Source: Streptomyces filipinensis
Lineage (GTDB): Bacteria; Actinomycetota; Actinomycetes; Streptomycetales; Streptomycetaceae
DNA: 64,000 nt
NCBI RefSeq assembly: GCF_014649495.1
Contig: NZ_BMTD01000010.1
Span: 137,067-201,066 of the forward strand
Direction of reading: 5' to 3'
The notes below the pieces were generated by a model. That model saw only the letters and a program-made list of their open reading frames with translations. It did no database searches and was not told the DNA's origin. The translations under genes and the position numbers were made by a program. Positions 24,021-32,007 of the stretch are shown here, in pieces (position 1 is the stretch's first letter; each line of letters opens with the position of its first letter).

Positions 24021-24778
24021 GCGTCACCGCCGGCGCGGGCGTCGGCGACCGGAGCGCCGCCGAGGCCCCGCACGTCCTCGACAACCCGGCCCTGGCCTCG
24101 CTCACCGGCCCGCACGCCCGCTTCGCCGAGCGGCGGGGCCGGGTGCTGCGCTACCCGGTCGATGTCTCCCCGTGGCTGGCGCTGCCCGATACGCCGGACG
24201 CGCGGGACTGGGCCGACCTGGCCGCGCTCGCCGGCCCCGGCGCGGAGATCCCGCTGCCGGGCTACCGCGGCGAACTGCCGGACGGCTGGGAGACCACCTT
24301 CCGGATCGACGGCGTGCAGTTCGTGGACGACGGCCTGGCCGCCGCGCCGGACGCGGAGGCGGTCCGCCTCGGCCCGGCGGACGTGCCGGAGATGCTCGAC
24401 CTCGTGGCCCGTACCCGCCCCGGACCGTTCCTGCCGCGCACCGTCGAACTCGGCACCTACCTCGGCATCCGCCGGGGCGGCGCACTCGTCGCCATGGCGG
24501 GGGAGCGGCTGCACCCGCCGGGCTGGACCGAGATCAGCGCGGTCTGCACCGATCCCGCCGTCCGCGGCGAGGGCCTCGCCACCCGGCTGATCCTCGCGGT
24601 CGCGCACGGCATCCGGGAGCGCGGCGAGACGCCGTTCCTGCACACGAGCGCCGGGAACGCGGGCGCGATCCGGCTGTACGAGTCCCTGGGCTTCCGGCTG
24701 CGCCGTCGTACGGCGTTCCTCGCGGCCCGCGCCCCGCAGCGGCCGGTGGACGGGCGGACCGCGGTACCGGTGGCCTGA
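24017..24778 (+). CDS. GNAT-family N-acetyltransferase
   Basis: A 253-residue protein with a C-terminal FR47-type GNAT domain. The acetyl-CoA loop is VRGEGLATRLILAVAHGIRE and the end has NAGAIRLYESLGFRLRRRTAFL, both diagnostic. The N-terminal half (about 1-110) is a less conserved extension with GELPDGWETTFRIDGVQFVD. The acceptor is unknown. GTG 24017 overlaps the quinone reductase stop. The convergent MarR gene ends 22 bases away. Confidence 0.85.
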   Translation: MSVTAGAGVGDRSAAEAPHVLDNPALASLTGPHARFAERRGRVLRYPVDVSPWLALPDTPDARDWADLAALAGPGAEIPLPGYRGELPDGWETTFRIDGVQFVDDGLAAAPDAEAVRLGPADVPEMLDLVARTRPGPFLPRTVELGTYLGIRRGGALVAMAGERLHPPGWTEISAVCTDPAVRGEGLATRLILAVAHGIRERGETPFLHTSAGNAGAIRLYESLGFRLRRRTAFLAARAPQRPVDGRTAVPVA

Positions 24779-24800
24779 GCGCCGTTGGACAGGACGGGGC

Positions 24801-25241
24801 TCAGCCGGACCCCTTGGCGCCCGGGTCCGCGTTGTACCGCTCCAGATAGGCCGCGAAGCGCACCAGGTCCTCCGCCGGCCAGTCGGCGAGCCGTTCGCGG
24901 AACGCGGCCCGGCGGCTGCGGGTGACCTGGGCGAGGATCTCCCGGCCGGCCTCCGTCAGATGCAGCACCTGGACCCGGTGGTCCTCCGGGTCCAGGCGGC
25001 GTTCGATCAGCCCCGCCTGCTCCAGCGCGGCCACCTGGCGGCTGACCGTGGACTTGTCCAGCGCGTAGTGCGCCGCCAGGTCGGTCGCCCGGCAGCCGCT
25101 CTGCTCCTCCAGATGGCCGAGCAGGGTGTACGACACCAGGGACAGCTCGGGGTGCATACGGCCCGCCGAGGCACGCGCCCGGCGGGCGAAGATGGTCATC
25201 TCGCGCTGGATCGTCTCGACGGCCGACTCCGCTGCGCTCAC
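24801..25241 (-). CDS. MarR-family transcriptional repressor
   Basis: A 146-residue MarR protein with helix-turn-helix SGCRATDLAAHYALDKSTVS, the recognition helix and wing QVAALEQAGLIERRLDPEDHR, and flanking dimer helices. MarR dimers repress divergent transporter or enzyme genes until a phenolic or drug ligand binds. GTG 25241 has GGAGGAGG at correct spacing. The gene is divergent from a membrane protein across a perfect palindrome at 25265-25281, which is the expected operator. Confidence 0.9.
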   Translation of the reverse strand: MSAAESAVETIQREMTIFARRARASAGRMHPELSLVSYTLLGHLEEQSGCRATDLAAHYALDKSTVSRQVAALEQAGLIERRLDPEDHRVQVLHLTEAGREILAQVTRSRRAAFRERLADWPAEDLVRFAAYLERYNADPGAKGSG

Positions 25242-25264
25242 GGGAATACCTCCTCCGGCGTTCT

Positions 25265-25300
25265 AGTTGTATAGTACAACTTGATCCGAGAGTTGTATAA
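25265..25300. promoter_or_regulatory. MarR operator between marR and the membrane protein gene
   Basis: AGTTGTA-TAG-TACAACT (25265-25281) is a perfect 7-3-7 palindrome. A second copy of the half-site AGTTGTATAA follows at 25291-25300 and doubles as an extended -10 (TGTATAAG) for the rightward gene. One bound repressor would block both promoters. Confidence 0.65.
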
Positions 25301-25325
25301 GCCAACCATTTGGGAGGTCGCCGCG

Positions 25326-26438
25326 ATGAGGTCACCGGCGCTGCGCCATGTGCTGACGCACCTGATCACCCCGCTGCTGATGTGCATAGGCATGGGGCTG
25401 GCATACATGGGGGCCTTCGTCACCCCCGAGCCGCACCACCTGCCCGTCGCCGTCGTCGGCACCGCCCCGCAGGCCAAGGTCTTCGCCCAGACGGTCAAGG
25501 ACACCGCCGGGGACAAGCTCGACGTCCGCACGGTCGCCACCCGCGCCGACGCCGTCGGCCTGCTGAAGTCCCGCACGGTGACCGGCGCCTATGTGCCGAG
25601 CCCCAAGGCGCCCGAGCTGCTCGTGGCGAGCGCCGCCTCCGACATGGGCGCGACGGCCGTCGAGAAGGTCTTCACCCCGGTCGCCGCCAAGGAGGGCATG
25701 CCGCTGAAGGTCACCGACGTGGCCGAGCCCGTCGCCGACGACCCCACCGGCCAGGGCCTGTTCTTCCTGCTGATCGCCCTCAGCATCGGCTCCTACGCCT
25801 CCGTCGCCGCCCTCGGTGCCGCGGGCGCGGCCCTGGCGATGCGGGCGCGGGCGGTGCTCACGCTCGGGGTCTCCGCCGCGGTCAGCGGGATCGGCGCGCT
25901 GCTCGCCGGACCGGTGTTCCACCTCGCGCACCACGACCTCGCGGGCGCGTGGGGCATGGCCTGGCTGTACTCCGCCGGCATCCTCTTCGTCGGCCTCGGC
26001 CTGCACACCTTCCTGAAGCGGTGGACCACGCTCACGATGATGGTGCTGTTCGTGATGCTCAACTTCACCAGCTCCGGCGGGTTGTTCCGGCCTGAACTGC
26101 AGAACGGCTTCTTCGGCACCCTGCACGCCTTCTGGAACGGCGCCGGCTTCGTCGAAGGCGCGCGCAGCCTGCTGTACTTCGGCGACGACGGTCTGTCCCG
26201 CAGTGTGTGGACCCTCGTGGCCTGGCTGCTGGCGGGCCTGGTGGTGACCGGGATCGCGGCCCTGTACGAGCGACCCCGCAAGGCCCGGCACGCCGCCGGC
26301 CACACCGCCCCGGCGACCGAGGCCGTGACCGAGGTCGGGGCCGTGACGGTGCCCGCCCCGGCGGCGGCCACGCGGCCGGCGGAGCGGGCGGCCGAGGAGG
26401 AGGCCGAGGAAGAGGTCGAGGAGACGGTCGGCGTCTGA
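25326..26438 (+). CDS. ABC-2-type/YhgE-like membrane protein controlled by MarR
   Basis: A 370-residue membrane protein. One helix near the N-terminus (HLITPLLMCIGMGLAYMGAF) is followed by an outer domain of about 115 residues (HHLPVAVVGTAPQAKVFAQT onward), then five or more helices (GQGLFFLLIALSIGSYASVA, LTLGVSAAVSGIGALLAGP, TLTMMVLFVMLNFTSSGGLF, and a last one near 315-335) and an acidic, Glu-rich tail. This is the topology of ABC-2/YhgE permease subunits, and its MarR control suggests efflux of a toxic compound. No ATPase gene is adjacent. ATG 25326 has GGGAGG upstream. Confidence 0.75.
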   Translation: MRSPALRHVLTHLITPLLMCIGMGLAYMGAFVTPEPHHLPVAVVGTAPQAKVFAQTVKDTAGDKLDVRTVATRADAVGLLKSRTVTGAYVPSPKAPELLVASAASDMGATAVEKVFTPVAAKEGMPLKVTDVAEPVADDPTGQGLFFLLIALSIGSYASVAALGAAGAALAMRARAVLTLGVSAAVSGIGALLAGPVFHLAHHDLAGAWGMAWLYSAGILFVGLGLHTFLKRWTTLTMMVLFVMLNFTSSGGLFRPELQNGFFGTLHAFWNGAGFVEGARSLLYFGDDGLSRSVWTLVAWLLAGLVVTGIAALYERPRKARHAAGHTAPATEAVTEVGAVTVPAPAAATRPAERAAEEEAEEEVEETVGV

Positions 26439-26448
26439 CCCGGTGCCG

Positions 26449-26504
26449 ACCGGGGAGACAGGGAGCACACCGCCCAGCACCGGGCGGGGCTCCCTGCCGG
26501 TTTT
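26449..26504 (+). terminator. Rho-independent terminator after the membrane protein
   Basis: A long hairpin: CAGGGAGC (26459-26466) pairs with GCTCCCTG (26489-26496), CCGCCC (26470-26475) pairs with GGGCGG (26482-26487) inside it, and outer ACCGG/CCGGT arms close it. TTTT follows at 26501-26504. Confidence 0.75.
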
Positions 26505-26580
26505 CCAGGGCGCCTGCCGTCCCTCCCTCGCCGGCCCCACCCCGCCGCCGGCCTTTCGGGCCGCGGCCGGTTGCCGTGTC

Positions 26581-26685
26581 GCCACCGGCGCCCCGTGCGC
26601 TGCCGGCCGTCTGGAGCCACCGGCGCCCCGTGCGCTGCCGGCCGTCTGCAGCCACCGGCGCTCCGTGTGCTGTCGGCTGTCTGGC
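26581..26685. repeat. Three tandem 35-bp repeats
   Basis: Units 26581-26615 and 26616-26650 differ at one base; unit 26651-26685 differs at five or six, four of them C to T. Each begins GCCACCGGCGC and ends in GTCTG plus two bases. The array lies in the convergent spacer between the membrane protein and the vWA protein and codes for nothing convincing. The unit length is not a multiple of three. Confidence 0.8.
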
Positions 26686-26734
26686 GCCGGTGGTCCCTCG
26701 CGAGTCTTGCCGGTTGCTCCGGGGCCACCGCCCT

Positions 26735-27976
26735 TCAGGGGCGCGCCGACCCGATCGTCACCACCCGGGCCCAGGCCGGTGGCATGTCCGGCCGGTAGTC
26801 CGGGTCGTCCTCGTCGTACGAGCCGCCGGTGCGGGGGAACAGGCCCACCACCGTCCGGCAGGACGGCCGCGCCGCCGGCCATGGCGTCTGCCCGTCGGTG
26901 AGGACGACCACCACGTCGGGACGCGTCCGCAGGGCCCGCGCGAACCCGGTGCGCAGATCCGTCCCGCCGCCGCCCACCAGCTCGATGCCCTCCGTCCGGC
27001 ACAGCGGCTGCACGGTCTGGGCCGCGGCATCGCAGGACAGCACGGAGACCAGGTCCCGCCGACCGCCCACGGCCCGGCAGATCGCGGCCACCTCCAGCAG
27101 CGCGCTGCCCAGTTCGGCGTCGCTGACCGACCCCGAGGTGTCGACGACCACGCACACCCGTGGCGGCCTGCGCCGCAGACTCGGCAGGACGATCCGGGGG
27201 AGCCCGGCCGAACGCCGCGCCGGCCGGCCGTAGTGGTAGTCCTCGCCCGCTCCCGGTCCGGAAACCGCCGAGCGCAGTGCCGAGCCCAGCAACTGACGCC
27301 ACGGCTGCGGTGGATGGAACACCTCCTCCGCCCACCGCCGCCAGCCCCGCGGCGCGGTGCCGGGATCCCCCTTGATGCCCCGCGCCACCCGGAACCGGAC
27401 CGCGTCCCGCTCCTGTTCGCTCAGCCCGTGCGCGCCGTCCGGCCCCAGCTCCCACGCCCGGTCCTGCCCGTCGGCGCCGCTGCCGCAGTCCAGCCAGGCC
27501 AGCCGTTCCAGTCGGGGCCCGAGCCGGAACCCGGGCAGGTAGTCCTCCATCAACCAGCCCGAAGGCAGCCCTACCCGCTGAGGTGTCACGGCGTCCTCGG
27601 GCCGCACCAGACCGTCGCCGTACACATCGTCGTTGATCTCGCAGTCCGCGGCGATGTTCATCCGCAGCCGCTCCGCGGGACCGGACAGTCCGTGCTCGCG
27701 GGCGTACCGCTCGCTGCGCCCGTGATGGTCGCGCAGCAGGTGCGCCACCTCGTGCACCCACACCGCGGCCAGTTCCGCCACCGGCGTGCGGTCCACGAAC
27801 ACCGGTGAGACATAGCACCGCCAGTACCGGTCGACCCCCATGGTCGGCACCTCCCGTGACTCCACCGGCCGCAGCGCGAACAGGGCGGTGGCCAGGTACG
27901 GGCGGGCGCGGGCCGCGTGCAGCCGCGCGGCGAAGAGCTTGCCGAGATCCAGCCGGCCGGGTGTGCCGGCCGTCAT
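26735..27976 (-). CDS. Zincin-like plus vWA domain protein (DUF2201 type), MoxR partner
   Basis: A 413-residue protein with two parts. The N-terminal domain carries a metallopeptidase-like HEVAH at residues 75-79 and a downstream NIAADCEIND (about 107-116) that could give a third metal ligand. The C-terminal vWA domain starts about residue 270 with the MIDAS motif DTSGSVS (279-285), and GGGGTDLRTGF and VVVLTDGQTP supply its other parts. Such proteins are obligate neighbours of MoxR AAA ATPases and act as adaptors between ATPase and target. ATG 27976 overlaps the MoxR stop in ATGA. Whether the zincin site cleaves anything is untested. Confidence 0.88.
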   Translation of the reverse strand: MTAGTPGRLDLGKLFAARLHAARARPYLATALFALRPVESREVPTMGVDRYWRCYVSPVFVDRTPVAELAAVWVHEVAHLLRDHHGRSERYAREHGLSGPAERLRMNIAADCEINDDVYGDGLVRPEDAVTPQRVGLPSGWLMEDYLPGFRLGPRLERLAWLDCGSGADGQDRAWELGPDGAHGLSEQERDAVRFRVARGIKGDPGTAPRGWRRWAEEVFHPPQPWRQLLGSALRSAVSGPGAGEDYHYGRPARRSAGLPRIVLPSLRRRPPRVCVVVDTSGSVSDAELGSALLEVAAICRAVGGRRDLVSVLSCDAAAQTVQPLCRTEGIELVGGGGTDLRTGFARALRTRPDVVVVLTDGQTPWPAARPSCRTVVGLFPRTGGSYDEDDPDYRPDMPPAWARVVTIGSARP

Positions 27977-29226
27977 CGGCGAGCCCCGGCGGTCCGCGCC
28001 GCGTGGCGGGCGGCCTCGTCGGCCCGCCGGGACAGCGACACCGCCCCGGCGAGCCGCTCGACGGCCGCCGGCACGTCCCAGTCGTCCCGGCGCAGCGAGG
28101 CCAGTGTGGTCGCCGGTACGACCACCACGTCCGGAGCCCCGGTCTCCATCGCCCGCACCAGCAACGCCCAGGCGGCGTCCCAGCGGGCCCGCTCCGGCCG
28201 TTTGCGCACCGCGTCCACCACGCCGTCCAGCACGGCCTGCCGCAGATCCCCGCGCTCGGGCAGTTCGGCGCCCGCCGGGTCGGCGAGCAGCGTCTCGGGA
28301 TCGGGCAGGTCCATCCGGTCCAGGCTCGCCAGCAGCTCCAGTCCCGGACCGTCCCCCACGGTGCCCCGGACCAGCAGCGACAGCACGTCCCGCGGCGATC
28401 CGGCGGCGGTCGCGAAGGCCAGCAGGCGCAGGGTCGCCTCCCAGCTCCGGGGCGACGGCCACGCACCGCCCCGGCGGCTGTCACCCTCCGGCAGCCGGTG
28501 GACGAGTCCGGGCCGTGCGACGAGGAACGCGCACACCGCGCGCCGCGCGAAGGCCACGGCCTCGCGCAGCCGCTCGGGGTCGAGCCGGGGCAGGGCCGCC
28601 CGCGGCCAGGTCCCGCCCAGGCCTCGTACGACGACGTCGTGGTCGTGGGTCCACTGCAGGTGCACGAACCGGTTGGCCAGCGGCGGGCTCAGTTCCCAGC
28701 CGTCGGCCGCCGAGGAGCGCGGGTTGGCGGCGGCCACGATCCGCACCCCGGGCGGCAGCCGCAGGGCACCGATCCGCCGCTCCAGCACGAGCCGCAGCAG
28801 GGCCGCCTGCACCGCCGGGGGAGCGGTGGACAGCTCGTCCAGGAACAGCAGTCCCCGTCCGGCCCGCACCAGCCGTACCGCCCAGTCCGGCGGGGCCATC
28901 GGCACGCCCTGGACCGCGGGATCGTCCCCCACGACGGGCAGCCCGGAGAAGTCGGACGGCTCGTGGACACTCGCGATCACCGTGGTCAGGGGCAGGTTCA
29001 GGGCCGTGGCGAGCTGGTTCAGGGCCGCTGTCTTGCCGATGCCGGGTTCACCCCACAGCAGCACCGGGAGGTCGGCGGCCACGGCCAGGGTCAGCGCTTC
29101 CAGCTGGATGTCCGTGCGGGGTTCGGTGGTGGTGTCCCGGAGCAGGGTCAACAGGTCGTCTGCCACGGCCAGTTGGGCGGTGTCCGGTTGCTCTGCGGAC
29201 AGGGTGGCGGAGGCGTATGAGGTCAT
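27973..29226 (-). CDS. MoxR-family AAA+ ATPase
   Basis: A 417-residue AAA+ protein. Walker A is GEPGIGKT (residues 59-66), Walker B is LLFLDE (126-131), and AAANPRSSAADGWELSPPLANRF gives the sensor and arginine-finger region. MoxR ATPases work as chaperones that insert cofactors or remodel complexes, always with a vWA partner, here the next gene. The C-terminal 150 residues are helical lid sequence. ATG 29226 follows AGGTGA. The gene is the middle one of a three-gene operon. Confidence 0.9.
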   Translation of the reverse strand: MTSYASATLSAEQPDTAQLAVADDLLTLLRDTTTEPRTDIQLEALTLAVAADLPVLLWGEPGIGKTAALNQLATALNLPLTTVIASVHEPSDFSGLPVVGDDPAVQGVPMAPPDWAVRLVRAGRGLLFLDELSTAPPAVQAALLRLVLERRIGALRLPPGVRIVAAANPRSSAADGWELSPPLANRFVHLQWTHDHDVVVRGLGGTWPRAALPRLDPERLREAVAFARRAVCAFLVARPGLVHRLPEGDSRRGGAWPSPRSWEATLRLLAFATAAGSPRDVLSLLVRGTVGDGPGLELLASLDRMDLPDPETLLADPAGAELPERGDLRQAVLDGVVDAVRKRPERARWDAAWALLVRAMETGAPDVVVVPATTLASLRRDDWDVPAAVERLAGAVSLSRRADEAARHAARTAGARR

Positions 29227-29269
29227 GAAGGATCACCTGGGTGTGAAGTAGGGGAGAGAGGAAGGGAGT

Positions 29270-30892
29270 TCAGTAGAAGGTGACGGTGTCGGCCTGGCGC
29301 CGGGTGAGGCGCCGGCCTCGGGCGGGGCGGCGAACCGGGGCGGCGGAGGTGCGGCCGGAGCCGGTCAGACCCGCCCGGTACAGCCCGTGGGCGACGCGCC
29401 GCTCGGCGGCCACCGCCAGTGCGTCCCGCAGCGGACCGTCGCGCAGCACGGCGCCGGGGCCCAGCAGAGCCTCGACCACGGCCAGGGCGCCGGCGGTGTC
29501 ACCGTGGTCCAGCCGTTCCCGGACCCCGGCCAGGCAGTCCGGACGCCGGTGCGCCTCGTCGACGGCCCGCAGGCAGGGCAGCGGTGGGCCGCCGAGTGCG
29601 GCCAGCAGTTCCTCGCGCCGGATCTCGGCCGGATCGTGGTCCAACGGGGCCAGGACACCGTCGACCAGACCGATGCGGTGCGTGGCTCCCCGGCATGGCA
29701 CGAGCCGTGCTCCCGCGGCCGGGTCGCCGACGGGCACCGGGTCGACCCGCTCCCATCCGGGCGTCAGCGCGGCGGCGACCAGCGGGTGCAGCTGCCCCGG
29801 TGCGAGCAGCCCGGCGCGGAGCAGCTCCAGGTCGGGCAGCACCCAGGTCGCCGCGTCGGGCAGCACGGGCAGCGCGGAGAACCCGCCCGGCGGCGGCTGC
29901 GTCAGGACCCGCAGCGCGAGTGCGACACCGGCAGGACCCGGCGAAGGGTGTCCATGAGGCGGATGCGCGACGGCCGGATCAGGGCCGCTGTGGCCGTCGG
30001 CCCACGGGACCCGGCGGCCAGCCGGCTCGGGGCCACTGTCCGGAGCGCCGCGGGCATTCCGTCGGACGGTGCCACCGGCCCCCGGTGCGGCGGGAGTCGA
30101 GCGGTTCGTGGCCTCCCGGCCACCGCCCGGATCCGCCACCGGCTCCAGCTCCAGCGCCAGCCGGCGTCGGCCGCCGAGCCGTACCGCGAACGGGCCGACG
30201 CAGCGGCCCTCGGCGGTGAGCAGGAGGGCTGCCTCGGCCGCCCACCGGCCCACGGCACAGCCGTCGGCCGGCGGTACGAGCCCGAGCGGACCGGCCTGCG
30301 GCGGCACGCTCCCATCAGCCTCTGCGCGGTCGCGTGCCCGCGGGGGCACGCCCCCGTCGGCCCCTGCGCGTTCGCGCAGGTCGGCGGCCGTGCGGGCGTC
30401 CCACAGATGGCGGTGCAGGTCGAGTCGGTAGCGCCGGTTGGGGTGCGGATGCGGATGACCGCCGGCCGGCGGCCGCGCCGGGTCCCACACCGAGATACTG
30501 ATCCGCTGGCCGGCGCCCGCCCAGGCCGGCGGGGTACGGGCCACCAGGTGGAGTGGGCCGGCCCGGCCGGGCCGGTCGTACCGCGCCAGGGTGAGGGTCA
30601 GGCCCGGACGCAGCAGCCCGTCGGGCGCGATCCTCGGCATGTGCCAGCGCAGCAGATCCGGGGCGAGATGGCGGAGGTCGGCGCGCAGCCGGTCCGCCAT
30701 CCGACGGCCGTGAGTCCGGGCGACGGAACGCAGGTCGAGGTCCACGTCGATCCGGGCGGCGGCGCAGGCACCGGCCCAGTCACCGGCCTCGCGGCGGCCG
30801 GTCGCGGTCTCGATCATGGATGGTGGCACGGCGTACTCGCGCACGCGCAGCCACAACGAAAGCCGGGAGTCCCCGTACGTCGAAGGGAGCAT
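29270..30892 (-). CDS. Uncharacterised first gene of the MoxR/vWA operon
   Basis: A 540-residue protein I do not recognise. It starts MLPSTYGDSRLSLWLRVREY and is rich in Arg, Ala, Pro and Gly. There is no signal peptide or membrane helix. Residues about 150-240 and 275-320 are low-complexity inserts (GGVPPRARDRAEADGSVPPQ), and the region VLPDLELLRAGLLAPGQLHP starts a more conserved C-terminal half with LDHGDTAGALAVVEALLGPG near the end. It lies 43 bases upstream of the MoxR gene on the same strand, so it is probably the third component of the ATPase-vWA machine. ATG 30892 has AAGGTGA 6-7 bases upstream. Confidence 0.75.
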   Translation of the reverse strand: MLPSTYGDSRLSLWLRVREYAVPPSMIETATGRREAGDWAGACAAARIDVDLDLRSVARTHGRRMADRLRADLRHLAPDLLRWHMPRIAPDGLLRPGLTLTLARYDRPGRAGPLHLVARTPPAWAGAGQRISISVWDPARPPAGGHPHPHPNRRYRLDLHRHLWDARTAADLRERAGADGGVPPRARDRAEADGSVPPQAGPLGLVPPADGCAVGRWAAEAALLLTAEGRCVGPFAVRLGGRRRLALELEPVADPGGGREATNRSTPAAPGAGGTVRRNARGAPDSGPEPAGRRVPWADGHSGPDPAVAHPPHGHPSPGPAGVALALRVLTQPPPGGFSALPVLPDAATWVLPDLELLRAGLLAPGQLHPLVAAALTPGWERVDPVPVGDPAAGARLVPCRGATHRIGLVDGVLAPLDHDPAEIRREELLAALGGPPLPCLRAVDEAHRRPDCLAGVRERLDHGDTAGALAVVEALLGPGAVLRDGPLRDALAVAAERRVAHGLYRAGLTGSGRTSAAPVRRPARGRRLTRRQADTVTFY

Positions 30893-31094
30893 CAGCGCTC
30901 ACCTTGCGCGGACGGGACCCCCAATCTCTGAGTCGATTGAGTCGTCATCGCGGCGAGCCTAACCGCGTGCCCGGCGCCGCGTCACCCGGTTTTCCATCGT
31001 TCCGCCACAGCGGCCCGGTCGCGGGCGTTGGGGTATGGTGGCCGTCCGGTCGCGGACGGTTCGCGGCCCCGATCGGCGAGGAGGTGGGACCCAT

Positions 31095-31154
31095 CACCGC
31101 TGTGTCAGCCGGGGTGCTCTCTCCTCAGGACGGCGCGGTGCACCGGCAGCGGTG
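31095..31154 (+). promoter_or_regulatory. Structured RNA element in the leader of the PrmC-like gene
   Basis: CACCGCTG (31095-31102) pairs with CAGCGGTG (31147-31154), and inside it GCCGGggTGC (31108-31117) pairs with GCACCGGC (31140-31147) with a two-base bulge, leaving a loop of about 22 bases. It sits 50-110 bases before the start codon of the methyltransferase. A separate 7-bp hairpin, CCGTCCG/CGGACGG, lies at 31042-31059. I do not match it to a known riboswitch class. Confidence 0.4.
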
Positions 31155-31205
31155 ACCGCGGGAGCGCCCTGCAGTTCTCGCGCTTCCGAAAGGCCCTTCG
31201 CCTCC

Positions 31206-31985
31206 ATGCCATCTTCCTGCTCTCTCACCGCAGTCGTCTCCGCGCTGCGTGCCGCCGGGTGTGTCTTCGCCGAGGACGAGGCGGAGTTGATCCGCGCCAC
31301 CGCGCGCTCCGCGGACGAACTGTCCTCGATGGTGGACCGGCGGGTCGCCGGGTTCCCCCTGGAACAGGTCCTCGGCTGGGCCGAGTTCCGCGGGCTGCGC
31401 ATCACCCTGGAGCCGGGGGTGTTCGTCCCCCGTCGCCGTACCGAGTTCCTGGTCGACCAGGCGCTGGCCCAGGCGCCGTACGCGAGCGTGGTCGTGGACC
31501 TGTGCTGCGGCTCGGGCGCACTCGGCGCGGCCCTCGCCGCCGCCCTCGACGGTGCCGAAGTGCATGCCGCCGACATCGACCCCGCCGCCGTACGGTGCGC
31601 CCGGCGCAACCTCGCCGCCTTCGGGGGCCGGGTCCACACCGGCGACCTGTACGACGCGCTGCCCACCGCACTGCGCGGTCGTGTCGGCATCCTCAGCGCC
31701 AACGTTCCCTACGTCCCCACCGCCGAACTGCCCCTGCTGCCGGCGGAGGCCCGCGACCACGAGCCGCGGGTCGCCCTGGACGGCGGAGAGGACGGCCTGG
31801 ACGTGCTGCGCCGGGTGGCCGCCGGGGCGCCCGAGTGGCTCGCACCGGACGGGTGTCTGCTGGCCGAGACCAGCGCACACCAGGCACCGGCAGCCGTACG
31901 GGCTTTCAGCGGGGCGGGTCTGACGACCCGGCTGGCGGTGTCGGAGGAGCTGTCCGCGCACGTGGTGATCGGCGTACGGCCGTAG
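31206..31985 (+). CDS. PrmC/HemK-like protein N5-glutamine methyltransferase, unknown target
   Basis: A 259-residue SAM methyltransferase of the HemK/PrmC superfamily. Motif I is VVVDLCCGSGALGAALAAAL, followed by EVHAADIDPAAVRCARRNLA. The Gln-binding loop, NPPY in true PrmC, is NVPYVPT here, which marks the paralogous subgroup of unknown target rather than the release-factor enzyme. The N-terminal helical domain contains RRVAGFPLEQVLGWAEFRGL and PGVFVPRRRTEFLVDQAL. ATG 31206 has GAAAGG further upstream at weak spacing. A structured leader precedes it, and it is divergent from the MoxR operon. Confidence 0.85.
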   Translation: MPSSCSLTAVVSALRAAGCVFAEDEAELIRATARSADELSSMVDRRVAGFPLEQVLGWAEFRGLRITLEPGVFVPRRRTEFLVDQALAQAPYASVVVDLCCGSGALGAALAAALDGAEVHAADIDPAAVRCARRNLAAFGGRVHTGDLYDALPTALRGRVGILSANVPYVPTAELPLLPAEARDHEPRVALDGGEDGLDVLRRVAAGAPEWLAPDGCLLAETSAHQAPAAVRAFSGAGLTTRLAVSEELSAHVVIGVRP

Positions 31986-32007
31986 CCTCCGTCATCCCAC
32001 GCCCCTG

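Noticed and set aside
25332..28484. 1050-codon minus-strand frame over the membrane protein and vWA genes
   Set aside because: It overlaps three well-supported genes out of frame, and its composition is Arg/Gly/Ala/Pro noise.
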